Positions 1-6,822 of a stretch of 11,094 nt of DNA are shown here, in pieces; positions within the stretch are counted from its first letter, which is position 1, and every line of letters starts with the position of its first letter. The stretch lies in NCBI GenBank assembly GCA_021204765.1, contig JAJPYU010000060.1, positions 1 through 11,094 on the forward strand, written 5' to 3'. This DNA is from Clostridiales bacterium (GTDB taxonomy: Bacteria; Bacillota; Clostridia; Lachnospirales; Lachnospiraceae). The translations under genes were made by a program, and so were the position numbers. Under the pieces are notes generated by a model. That model was not told the origin of the DNA, searched no databases, and saw only the letters and a list, made by a program, of their open reading frames with translations.

Positions 1-13
1 CATATTACACAGA

Positions 14-37
14 AGCCCGAATCTGCTGATTCGGGCT
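14..37 (-). terminator. Hairpin after the ATPase/nuclease gene, probable terminator
   Basis: A perfect 10-bp inverted repeat (AGCCCGAATC / GATTCGGGCT) with a 4-base loop starts about 10 bases past the stop codon of the gene ending at 47. On the minus strand the stem is followed by TCTGTGTAATATG, a poor U-tract. On the plus strand it is followed by CCGTATTTTT, a better one. It may therefore act in both directions, or mainly for a plus-strand gene left of the window. Confidence 0.6.
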
Positions 38-46
38 CCGTATTTT

Positions 47-1648
47 TCAGTTCCAACTTGTCTCCTCAATAATGCAGGTATGATGTTTTCTGCTCTCACC
101 CTTTGCATCCCTGTCGTAATTTATTCCGACAAGCAGAATCCTGTCACCAAACCCCTTAAGCTTTCCGCAATAACGATTTTCATGTATCTGCCTGATTGCA
201 CTGTCAGCGGACTTGTTAAATTTGAGTTCAATAAGCAGCGGAGGCTTGTCCGTATCTTTCCGCGGAATAAATGCATAATCCGCAAAACCCTTTCCGGTTG
301 GCAGCTCGCGGAAAATCTCATAATAATTCTGTGCTGTAAAGTAAGCCAGAAGAATAGCGCAACTGAGAGAATTCTCATCATTGTACTCAAGGCTGGATGA
401 ACAGGTCTCATGTGCCAGTTCCAGGGCGTCAGCAACTGTTTGTGCATCTCCTTCAATAGTAGCATTTAATAATTTCTCGGACTGTGATAAGGCCCTGTTT
501 ACTTCACTCCACTTTGTGTTCTTAACTGCGGTCTTAAACGCGTCAGCGACCTCCAGATTAGGGATATACACTTCTTCTTTATTTGAATCAAAAGCCAGAT
601 ATCCCAGATGCACCAACAGTGTCATCACGTCATCCCTGCTGTCAAGGGAGACAATATCATTCTGAAACGTACTGGTGTCGACCTTGATATGCCCACCTCC
701 AAGCATCAGGATAATCGCATCCTTCAATCCGTCAAAACCACTTGTGATATAGCTTTTCAGGGATTCAAATGTCTCCGATGCTCTCCAGTAATTTCTGAAT
801 TTCTTTTTACGGACTGCGAGCATGACGGAATTTGGATTATATATGGATCCGGAATCCTCAAACGAATATCCGTCATACCAGCATCTCATCTTCTCAAAAT
901 CAGCTCCGGTCTGCTCACACAGCCTATTAACTTCTTCCTCTGAAAATCCGACATAGGGCAAAAGCTCATCCGGATGCACCATGGTAAATTCCTGAAAATC
1001 GGTCAATGCCGACTCGGTCCCATATTTTTTTATCGGAAGTATGCCCGTCATGTAAGCGCCGACGACAGCTTCATCCGTAGCTGTGCCTCCCTTAAACAGG
1101 CCTCTCAGCAATTGAATATATTCCTCCTGTAAGCTCTCATCATCTTTTGCTTCCCTGAATAAAGCATCCCACTCATCAATGATTATGAAAAAACTTCTCC
1201 CTATTTTCCCACTGACATCGGACAAGGCATCAGGCAGATATACCTCATCCTCTTTTATACAGTCAGGAAATTCTTCCTTCAATTCACTGATGATTGCCGC
1301 CTGCATATCTTTAATGATATTGACTTCCCTGGTTATCGAACGGGAAATAAACCGGGTGATATCCATATATACAACATCATATCTGTTCAAATATTTTTCA
1401 AAGGAAAGCTTCTCAGATATCTCCAATCCCTCAAACAGTGACCTTGAGTCACAGCTTCTGTCATAATAAGCGCAAAGCATTTTGGCCGCAAAGGACTTTC
1501 CGAAGCGTCTCGGGCGGCTGAAGCATGTCAGTTTCAGCGGTGTATCAAGAGTAGAGTTTACATAATCGATTAATCCGGTTTTATCAACATAAAGCCCGTT
1601 TAATATGGTCTCAAATCCCTTTTTCCCGGGGTCTAAATATGTCCCCAT
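47..1648 (-). CDS. AAA-ATPase-like / PD-(D/E)XK nuclease-like protein (former DUF1703 type)
   Basis: A 533-residue protein of the family annotated as AAA-ATPase-like plus PD-(D/E)XK nuclease domain, common and often multicopy in gut Firmicutes and Bacteroidetes; its biological role is unknown. The N-terminal part has the family's P-loop variant SRPRRFGKS (residues 44-52) and a Walker B strand IIIDEWD (155-161). The C-terminal part has a nuclease-like core: GFADYAF (Asp457), then LLIELKF (Glu474, Lys476), then a Gln/His helix. All key residues are present, so it looks intact. The ATG at 1648 is preceded by AAGGGGAG at 6-base spacing. It starts 62 bases after ahcY with no visible terminator between. 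Base composition is lower in GC than the neighbours (26 of 60 in 481-540 by hand count, against 36 of 60 in 7141-7200), which hints at separate acquisition. Family assignment is confident; function is not known. Confidence 0.85.
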   Translation of the reverse strand: MGTYLDPGKKGFETILNGLYVDKTGLIDYVNSTLDTPLKLTCFSRPRRFGKSFAAKMLCAYYDRSCDSRSLFEGLEISEKLSFEKYLNRYDVVYMDITRFISRSITREVNIIKDMQAAIISELKEEFPDCIKEDEVYLPDALSDVSGKIGRSFFIIIDEWDALFREAKDDESLQEEYIQLLRGLFKGGTATDEAVVGAYMTGILPIKKYGTESALTDFQEFTMVHPDELLPYVGFSEEEVNRLCEQTGADFEKMRCWYDGYSFEDSGSIYNPNSVMLAVRKKKFRNYWRASETFESLKSYITSGFDGLKDAIILMLGGGHIKVDTSTFQNDIVSLDSRDDVMTLLVHLGYLAFDSNKEEVYIPNLEVADAFKTAVKNTKWSEVNRALSQSEKLLNATIEGDAQTVADALELAHETCSSSLEYNDENSLSCAILLAYFTAQNYYEIFRELPTGKGFADYAFIPRKDTDKPPLLIELKFNKSADSAIRQIHENRYCGKLKGFGDRILLVGINYDRDAKGESRKHHTCIIEETSWN

Positions 1649-1710
1649 ATGATTCTCCCCTTGTTTCTTCTGTCTGATAGTCTATTGTTCCGCTCTTCGA
1701 GCTCCCGCAA

Positions 1711-2955
1711 TCACAGACTTGATGAATTCAGATACTCCTCCTGCTCGGGAGTAAGCACGTCTATGTCTTTGCCGAGGAATCTCAGCTTCCTGTTGGCTAC
1801 TTCCATGTCGACTTCGCGCGGCACATCTATGAGCTTCTCCGTCAGAGTCTCGGCGTGCTCCACCAGATATTTGGCGCTTAAGGCCTGAATTGCAAAGCTC
1901 ATGTCCATGATCTCCGCAGGATGCCCGTCCCCGGCCGCCAGATTCACCAGCCGTCCCTCAGCCAGGACATATATCCACTTATCCTCTGTGATCTGGTATC
2001 CGGTGATATTCTTCCTCTGGTCTATGGTATCAATCGCGATCTCCCGGAGCCGCTTCATATCTATCTCCACGTCGAAATGGCCGGCATTGGCCAGCACTGC
2101 GCCGTTCTTCATCACAGCGAAATCCTTCTCGGAAATAACTCCCGCGCATCCGGTGACAGTGATAAAGAAATCCCCGACCTTCGATGCCTCGTTCATAGGC
2201 ATGACGTCAAAACCGTCCATGACCGCTTCTATAGCCTTCACCGGGTTTACCTCAGTGACTATGACTCTGGCGCCCAGTCCCTTAGCTCTCATGGAGACAC
2301 CCTTTCCGCACCAGCCGTAACCGGCCACCACCACTATCTTCCCGGCAACTATGAGATTAGTAGTCCTCATGATTCCGTCAAAGACCGACTGTCCGGTGCC
2401 GTAGCGGTTGTCAAAGAAATGCTTGCACTCGGCGTTATTGACCAGCACCATGGGGAAAGCCAGGCTCCCCTCCTTATCCATAGCCATAAGCCGGATGATA
2501 CCGGTAGTAGTCTCCTCACATCCCCCGATGACGTAAGGGATTTTGTCCTTCATCTCTGTGTGGAGCATGTGTACCAGATCCCCGCCGTCGTCGATGATGA
2601 TATTGCAGTTATTTTCCAGGACTTTCCTGATATTCGCGAAATATTCCTCATCAGTGCAGCCGTACCAGGCGTAGACATTGAGACCCTCTGTGACCAGCGC
2701 AGCCGCCACATCATCCTGGGTGGAGAGGGGATTGCTGCCGGTAATGTACATCTCAGCTCCTCCCGCTGCCAGCACTTCGCAGAGATAAGCCGTCTTCGCC
2801 TCCAGATGGATGGAAAGAGCTATGCGGACTCCCTCAAAAGGCCTGTCCTTCTTAAAATCCTCCTCCAGGCTGTTCAGCAGCGGGCAGTTCTTCCTGACCC
2901 AGTCTATCTTGTGTTCCCCTGATGGAGCCAGTGTGATATCCTTTATTGAACTCAT
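1711..2955 (-). CDS. ahcY: Adenosylhomocysteinase (S-adenosylhomocysteine hydrolase)
   Basis: This cytosolic NAD-dependent enzyme hydrolyses S-adenosylhomocysteine to adenosine and homocysteine, relieving product inhibition of methyltransferases. The 414-residue sequence shows the family landmarks in order: SIHLEAKTA (48-56), TGSNP (72-76), DDGGD (122-126), CEETTTG (146-152), the substrate/NAD segment with Lys178 and FDNRYGTGQS (181-190), the Rossmann motif GYGWCGKG (212-219), LANAGHF (288-294) and GDGHPAEIMD (342-351). It is the short form resembling the Thermotoga enzyme: it lacks the insertion of the eukaryotic and proteobacterial type and ends LTPEQEEYLNSSSL rather than in the PxxYRY tail. 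The ATG at 2955 has GGAACGGAG upstream (about 7 bases from the GGAG). It lies 100 bases after relQ and 62 bases before the ATPase/nuclease gene. Many Clostridia recycle SAH through Pfs and LuxS instead, so AhcY here implies the one-step route. Confidence 0.95.
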   Translation of the reverse strand: MSSIKDITLAPSGEHKIDWVRKNCPLLNSLEEDFKKDRPFEGVRIALSIHLEAKTAYLCEVLAAGGAEMYITGSNPLSTQDDVAAALVTEGLNVYAWYGCTDEEYFANIRKVLENNCNIIIDDGGDLVHMLHTEMKDKIPYVIGGCEETTTGIIRLMAMDKEGSLAFPMVLVNNAECKHFFDNRYGTGQSVFDGIMRTTNLIVAGKIVVVAGYGWCGKGVSMRAKGLGARVIVTEVNPVKAIEAVMDGFDVMPMNEASKVGDFFITVTGCAGVISEKDFAVMKNGAVLANAGHFDVEIDMKRLREIAIDTIDQRKNITGYQITEDKWIYVLAEGRLVNLAAGDGHPAEIMDMSFAIQALSAKYLVEHAETLTEKLIDVPREVDMEVANRKLRFLGKDIDVLTPEQEEYLNSSSL

Positions 2956-3005
2956 AAAATACTCCGTTCCGCTGTCACTTAGCCGGACAACTCAACCACC
3001 TGTGA

Positions 3006-3047
3006 AATATTATCTTCAGAGTAATATTATCGATCCCGATGATCATC
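3006..3047. repeat. Direct repeat pair and palindrome upstream of ahcY
   Basis: The 100-base relQ-ahcY gap contains two copies of AATATTATC (3006-3014 and 3023-3031, starts 17 bases apart) and a perfect 10-base palindrome GATGATCATC (3038-3047). Spacing and symmetry would suit an operator or a small structured leader. No matching regulator is visible here, and I found no convincing -35/-10 pair in the gap. Confidence 0.3.
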
Positions 3048-3055
3048 CTATACCG

Positions 3056-3748
3056 CTACTGCTGCGCCATCATATCCTTCAGGGCTTTCTTCTCGGCAGC
3101 CTCCCTTCTCTCCTCGGCCTCCACTTCCATGATAGCCTTGTTAAGGGAAAGCATCTTCTCATCCAGATTCGCCACTATCTGGGCGCAGGCCCGCAGGTCC
3201 TGGCTTATATAATCCGGAGCCTCACCCTCGAACTTGTAGTAGATCTTGTGCTCCAGGCTGGCCCAGAAGTCCATGGCGATAGTCCTTATCTGCAGCTCCA
3301 CCTTGGTGGGGACCACCCCGCGGCTGGTCTGCACCGGCACGGCGATATGCATGTGATAGCTGCGGTAGCCGCTCTCCTTGGGATGCTTTATAAAATCCTT
3401 AATATAAGTGATGGAGAATCCCTGCTGCTTCCCTATCATCTTCGCAAGGCGGTAAATGTCCGAGGTAAATGAGCACACCACCCGGACTCCGGCGATATCA
3501 TTTACATAGTCCACCATATTCTGGATGGTGGGCTCATAGCCGTCACGCTCAAGCTTCGCCACTATGCTCTCCGGCGTCTTGATCCTTGATTTGATGTACT
3601 CAATGGGATTGTACTGATAGATAAACTGGAACTCGTCATTCATGGTGTCCAGTCTTGCCCGGACCACCCTGATAGCCGATCGATAGAGAAACATCAGATT
3701 CTGCCACTCGTTGACATCCTCATAAACTCCCATTACCTCTTCCGGCAT
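3056..3748 (-). CDS. relQ: Small alarmone synthetase, RelQ/YjbM type GTP pyrophosphokinase
   Basis: A single-domain (p)ppGpp synthetase that transfers pyrophosphate from ATP to GTP or GDP, cytosolic. The 230-residue product contains only the synthetase domain, with no HD hydrolase and no TGS/ACT regulatory region, which separates it from long Rel/SpoT. Visible motifs are the SRIKTPESIVAKL helix (54-66), the NDIAGVRVV core (83-91), KESGYRSYH (124-132), KVELQIRT (149-156) and FWASLEHKI (161-169). The C-terminus is a charged, probably coiled-coil helix (about 195-225), as expected for the tetramerising RelQ group. I chose the ATG at 3748 because AAAGGAGGAGG lies 6-7 bases upstream. The frame is open to an ATG at 3817, but that adds 23 unrelated residues and overlaps the methyltransferase gene. 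It starts 56 bases after the trmH-family gene, probably in the pfkA operon. The stop is TAG. Confidence 0.93.
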   Translation of the reverse strand: MPEEVMGVYEDVNEWQNLMFLYRSAIRVVRARLDTMNDEFQFIYQYNPIEYIKSRIKTPESIVAKLERDGYEPTIQNMVDYVNDIAGVRVVCSFTSDIYRLAKMIGKQQGFSITYIKDFIKHPKESGYRSYHMHIAVPVQTSRGVVPTKVELQIRTIAMDFWASLEHKIYYKFEGEAPDYISQDLRACAQIVANLDEKMLSLNKAIMEVEAEERREAAEKKALKDMMAQQ

Positions 3749-3770
3749 AAATACCTCCTCCTTTATAAAC
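3738..3770 (-). promoter_or_regulatory. Shine-Dalgarno site that fixes the relQ start
   Basis: The minus strand reads AAAGGAGGAGG followed by TATTT and then ATG at 3748. This strong site supports the internal start and a 230-residue protein rather than the 253-residue open frame from 3817. Confidence 0.75.
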
Positions 3771-3804
3771 CCCTTCTGTATTTTAGTATATACGGATTGC
3801 CCCA

Positions 3805-4638
3805 TTATCCCCCGCATCTCCGCTGCCTGTCAGCCTCATACATCAGTATCCCCGCCGCCATGGAGGCATTAAGTGATTCCAGTGCGCCTCTCATGGGAAT
3901 AAAAATCTTCTTATCTGCCTTCGCCTGTATCTCCTGCGTCAGCCCATTGCCCTCATTTCCTATGAGAAATGCACTCGACCTGGTAAAGTCCGCTGCACTG
4001 TAGCTTAAGGCAGCTCCGGCACAGGCCGCATAAGTCGTGATCCCCCACCAGGTATTCATCTCATCCACTGTCGCCGGTAAATCTTCCGTGATCATAAAGG
4101 GAACCCTGAAAATACTGCCCATGGTGGAGCGGACAGTCTTCGGATTATAAACATCCACTGTGCTCCCATCCATTATGATGCCGGAAACACCGGCTCCCTC
4201 GGCTGTGCGGAACATGGTCCCCAGATTCCCGGGATCCTGGATATTTTCCAGAACCAGCCAGAGACCGTTATCCCCTGAAAATATTTCCTCGACCAGGCAT
4301 TTCCTCATTCTCACCACGGCCATTATTCCCTGGGGAGTCTGAGTATCGGAGACATGGGAAAATACTGAATCACTTAATATCTCGTAGTCTCTTCCTGCAA
4401 GCAGCTCTGCCGTATCATTTCCCTGATCTGTCCCTGTCTGCCCCACCGATGGATTCTCAGCAGATATCTGGCTCAGGAAGGATTCCGAGACATATATCCT
4501 CTCTATCCTCTCCTCCGGGGCCTCCCCGACGCCACGGATCCCTTCCACAATAAAGAGCTCCTGCCTGCGGCGCTCTTTCGCCTGCTTTTGCAGCCGGACG
4601 AGTGCTTTCACAGCGGGATTAGCCATGCTGCTTATCAT
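3805..4638 (-). CDS. TrmH/SpoU-family RNA 2'-O-ribose methyltransferase
   Basis: An SPOUT-superfamily enzyme that methylates a ribose 2'-OH in rRNA or tRNA using S-adenosylmethionine. The 277-residue protein has an N-terminal substrate-binding domain (about 1-110) and the knotted catalytic domain with all three motifs: ENIQDPGNLGTMFRTA (131-146, Asn131 and Arg144), FLIGNEGNGL (224-233), and IPMRGALESLNASMAAGI (247-264). Residues 58-82 are a polar, Gly/Asp/Gln-rich stretch that looks like a disordered insertion. The ATG at 4638 overlaps the pfkA stop as ATGA, with AGGAAAG about 12 bases upstream. An alternative ATG four codons on (4626) is possible. The overlap implies translational coupling to pfkA. 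Architecture resembles Firmicute 23S rRNA methyltransferases such as YsgA, but sequence alone does not fix the target nucleotide, so I give no symbol. Confidence 0.9.
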   Translation of the reverse strand: MISSMANPAVKALVRLQKQAKERRRQELFIVEGIRGVGEAPEERIERIYVSESFLSQISAENPSVGQTGTDQGNDTAELLAGRDYEILSDSVFSHVSDTQTPQGIMAVVRMRKCLVEEIFSGDNGLWLVLENIQDPGNLGTMFRTAEGAGVSGIIMDGSTVDVYNPKTVRSTMGSIFRVPFMITEDLPATVDEMNTWWGITTYAACAGAALSYSAADFTRSSAFLIGNEGNGLTQEIQAKADKKIFIPMRGALESLNASMAAGILMYEADRQRRCGG

Positions 4639-5609
4639 ACATTCAGGCTCTTTCCTATTGCCACCTGGAATTCGGAGATATGCTTCTCCATGGCCAGAGC
4701 CTCGTCAATATCGAAATCAGTGAACTCACCGTCCTTGTATGCTACTACGCGGTTGCTCTTGCCCTGGCAGAGCAGCTCCACCGCCATGGCACCCATTGTG
4801 GAAGCATAAAGACGATCCTTACAGGTAGGGCTGCCGCCTCTCTGCATATACCCCAGGATGGTGGCCCTGGTCTCCATGCCTGTGGCAGCCTCAAAACGCC
4901 TTGCCATGGAGGTGCTGTGGCCTATTCCCTCGGCAATGACGATAATGTAGTGCTTCTTGCCCCGCTTGATGCTGTCAATGATATCGTCCACAATGGCCTG
5001 CTCATCATAATCATAGGTCTCCGGGATCAGTATCTGCTCGGCACCGCAGCCGATGCCGCACCACAGAGCGATATATCCGGCATGTCGTCCCATGACCTCG
5101 ATGATAGTGCAGCGCTCATGGGAAGATGCAGTATCGCGGACCTTATCAATGGCCTCCATGGCTGTGTTCACCGCCGTATCGAACCCGATAGTGTAATCAG
5201 TGCAGGAGATATCCAGGTCGATGGTCCCGGGGACCCCGATAGTATTGATGCCGTGGGCAGCCAGCTTCTGAGCTCCCCTGTAGGAACCGTCTCCGCCGAT
5301 TACCACCACGCTGTCAATGCCGTGCTTCCTGCAGATCTCGGCACCTTTCTCCTGGCCCTCCTCGGTCATGAACTCAGGGCAGCGGGCTGTCTGAAGGATA
5401 GTGCCGCCGCGTCCTATGATATTGGAGACATCCCTGGCCTCCAGATCCACTATATCCTCCGCCAGCAGGCCGGTGTATCCCCGCCTGATGCCCTTTACCG
5501 TCTTTCCCCTGGCCATGGCCTCACGAGCCACCGCACGGATAGCTGCGTTCATTCCCGGCGCATCGCCGCCGCTGGTAAGTACTCCGATAGTCTTTATTTC
5601 TTTTGCCAT
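4635..5609 (-). CDS. pfkA: 6-phosphofructokinase, ATP type
   Basis: Catalyses ATP + fructose-6-phosphate to fructose-1,6-bisphosphate, the committed step of glycolysis, in the cytosol. At 324 residues it has the usual bacterial PfkA length. It shows TSGGDAPGMNAAIR (12-25), GGDGS (105-109; the Gly pattern indicates ATP rather than PPi), PGTIDLD (127-133; catalytic Asp131), RDTASSHER (158-166), MGRHAGY (173-179), AEGIGHS (226-232) and GYMQRGGSPT (253-262). Arg25, Arg29 and the RGKKH segment (216-220) match the allosteric effector site of E. coli/Bacillus enzymes, so effector regulation is likely. Two positions differ from the E. coli enzyme: Leu132 replaces Asn in TIDND, and Tyr254 replaces the His of GHIQRGG. 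The ATG at 5609 has GAGGAGG 7 bases upstream. It is first in its operon, with an extended -10 promoter upstream, and overlaps the methyltransferase gene by 4 bases. Confidence 0.96.
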   Translation of the reverse strand: MAKEIKTIGVLTSGGDAPGMNAAIRAVAREAMARGKTVKGIRRGYTGLLAEDIVDLEARDVSNIIGRGGTILQTARCPEFMTEEGQEKGAEICRKHGIDSVVVIGGDGSYRGAQKLAAHGINTIGVPGTIDLDISCTDYTIGFDTAVNTAMEAIDKVRDTASSHERCTIIEVMGRHAGYIALWCGIGCGAEQILIPETYDYDEQAIVDDIIDSIKRGKKHYIIVIAEGIGHSTSMARRFEAATGMETRATILGYMQRGGSPTCKDRLYASTMGAMAVELLCQGKSNRVVAYKDGEFTDFDIDEALAMEKHISEFQVAIGKSLNV

Positions 5610-5657
5610 GATAAAACCTCCTCACGGAATAAAAATTTCTAAACAACATTTAATTTT

Positions 5658-5686
5658 ATCATAACACCAAAATACACCCCTTGCAA
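5658..5686 (-). promoter_or_regulatory. Sigma-70-type promoter of pfkA with extended -10
   Basis: On the minus strand, TTGCAA (5686-5681) is followed by 17 bases and then TATGAT (5663-5658). TGT directly precedes the -10, giving an extended -10 (TGnTATGAT). A start site near 5651 would give a leader of about 40 bases before the pfkA ATG. It sits downstream of the fba terminator, as expected for a new transcription unit. Confidence 0.7.
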
Positions 5687-5688
5687 TT

Positions 5689-5710
5689 AAAAAAGGGTAA
5701 AAAATACCCC
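5689..5710 (-). terminator. Small hairpin with T-run, possible back-up terminator
   Basis: On the minus strand GGGTA (5709-5705), a run of T and TACCC (5699-5695) form a 5-bp stem, followed directly by TTTTTT (5694-5689). It lies between the main fba terminator and the pfkA -35 box. The stem is short, so termination would be weak. It could instead affect the pfkA promoter. Confidence 0.35.
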
Positions 5711-5750
5711 ATGCACACGTACATTGCGAGGCCGCTTGTTACACAATTGA

Positions 5751-5806
5751 GAGCAAAAAAACTACCTGTATGCAGGCAAGCCTGCAACAGGTAGTTTTAT
5801 TTGCTC
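5751..5806 (-). terminator. Strong intrinsic terminator of the pfp-fba operon
   Basis: A long hairpin follows the fba stop codon by about 26 bases. The arms are ACTACCTGTATGCAGG (5761-5776) and CCTGCAACAGGTAGT (5781-5795), fully paired except for one bulged base, with the loop CAAG. The stem extends outward through A/T runs into GAGCAAA / TTTGCTC. On the minus strand the right side continues with TTTTTTT, a proper U-tract. The plus strand also has TTTTATTT after the stem, so it could act in both directions. Confidence 0.88.
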
Positions 5807-5832
5807 TTAAGCTGTTCGAAACAGTGACCGTC

Positions 5833-6783
5833 TTATTTCGACATCTCAGCAGCTTTGCCTTCGCAGCCCAGTACCTCTTTGATCTTGTGCTCAACGACTT
5901 CCTTGACGTAGGCACGGCCGACCTTCAGGTACTCACGGGGGTCAAACTTCTCGGGATGCTCCCACATGACCTCACGGATACCGGCGGTCAGGGCCAGACG
6001 CAGGTCGGAATCGATATTGATCTTGCAGACTGCGGAGCGTGCTGCCTGACGGAGCATTTCCTCGGGGATGCCGATGGCATCTGCCAGATTGCCGCCGTGG
6101 GCCTGGATGATGTCAACGTACTTCTTGGATACACTGGATGAACCGTGAAGGACGATGGGGAATCCGGGCAGTCTCTTGGAGACTTCCTCCAGAATGTCAA
6201 AGCGAAGCATAGGCTTCTGGCCGGGCTTGAACTTGAATGCGCCGTGGCTGGTGCCGATGGCGATAGCCAGGGAGTCAACGCCTGTGCGGCCTACGAACTC
6301 CTCGACCTGGTCGGGCTGGGTGTAGCTGGCATTCTCAGCACTTACATTCACGTCATCCTCAATGCCGGACAGCTGTCCCAGTTCAGCCTCGACTACCACG
6401 CCTTTGTCATGGGCATACTCGACGACCTTCTTGGTCAGCTCGATATTCTCGTCGAAGGGGTACTTGGAACCGTCGATCATGACGGAGGTGAATCCGCCGT
6501 CGATGCAGGACTTGCAGATATCGAAATCTGCGCCGTGGTCTAAGTGCAGGGCGATGGGGATGTCGTTCTCAATGAGGGCGGCCTCGACCAGCTTTACCAG
6601 ATAGCTGTGCTGTGCATATTTGCGGGCGCCTGCGGATACCTGCAGGATCAGGGGGGCATTCAGCTCTCCGGCTGCCTCGGTGATACCCTGGACGATCTCC
6701 ATGTTGTTGACGTTGAATGCGCCGATGGCGTATCCGCCGTCATAAGCCTTTTTAAACATTTCAGTGGTGGTAACTAATCCCAT
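5833..6783 (-). CDS. fba: Class II fructose-1,6-bisphosphate aldolase
   Basis: A zinc-dependent aldolase that splits fructose-1,6-bisphosphate into glyceraldehyde-3-phosphate and dihydroxyacetone phosphate; cytosolic glycolysis and gluconeogenesis. The 316-residue protein starts GLVTTTEMFKKAYDGGYAIGAFN and carries IALHLDHG (77-84; catalytic Asp82, zinc ligand His83), VEAELGQLSG (131-140), AIGTSHGAFK (175-184; zinc ligand His180), VLHGSSSV (211-218; zinc ligand His213) and NIDSDLR (256-262; phosphate binding). The length and the two metal-binding HG motifs fit the shorter class IIB group. The related tagatose-bisphosphate aldolases are less likely, given the phosphofructokinase next to it. The ATG at 6783 has AAGGAGGAATTATC directly before it, and the gene begins 39 bases after pfp, so they are probably co-transcribed. 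A strong terminator follows. The gene uses a narrow, GC-ending codon set, as expected for high expression. Confidence 0.95.
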   Translation of the reverse strand: MGLVTTTEMFKKAYDGGYAIGAFNVNNMEIVQGITEAAGELNAPLILQVSAGARKYAQHSYLVKLVEAALIENDIPIALHLDHGADFDICKSCIDGGFTSVMIDGSKYPFDENIELTKKVVEYAHDKGVVVEAELGQLSGIEDDVNVSAENASYTQPDQVEEFVGRTGVDSLAIAIGTSHGAFKFKPGQKPMLRFDILEEVSKRLPGFPIVLHGSSSVSKKYVDIIQAHGGNLADAIGIPEEMLRQAARSAVCKINIDSDLRLALTAGIREVMWEHPEKFDPREYLKVGRAYVKEVVEHKIKEVLGCEGKAAEMSK

Positions 6784-6822
6784 GATAATTCCTCCTTATC
6801 TTTATTATAAATAGTTAGTTAC

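Noticed and set aside
80..943. Plus-strand open frames opposite the ATPase/nuclease gene
   Set aside because: No recognisable domains or ribosome binding sites, and fully covered by a strong minus-strand gene with intact motifs.
1921..2922. Long plus-strand open frame (333 codons) opposite ahcY
   Set aside because: An antisense shadow: the minus strand encodes a complete AhcY with every family motif, and the plus-strand translation is His/Leu/Pro-rich with no domain.
2956..3055. SAM or SAH riboswitch before ahcY
   Set aside because: No conserved core of the known SAM/SAH classes and no extended stem system is visible by eye. A covariance search (Infernal against Rfam) would settle it.
3749..3817. 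Upstream extension of relQ to the ATG at 3817
   Set aside because: The extra 23 residues do not look like RelQ and overlap the methyltransferase 3' end. The strong ribosome binding site points to 3748.
4680..5642. Long plus-strand open frame (320 codons) opposite pfkA
   Set aside because: An antisense shadow of a well-conserved GC-rich gene; no plausible domain, and it runs through the pfkA ribosome binding site.
6804..6809. Perfect TATAAT just upstream of fba as a separate promoter
   Set aside because: No -35-like box lies at 16-18 bases (the position reads AGAGAG), and the predicted leader would be too short; likely AT-rich chance.
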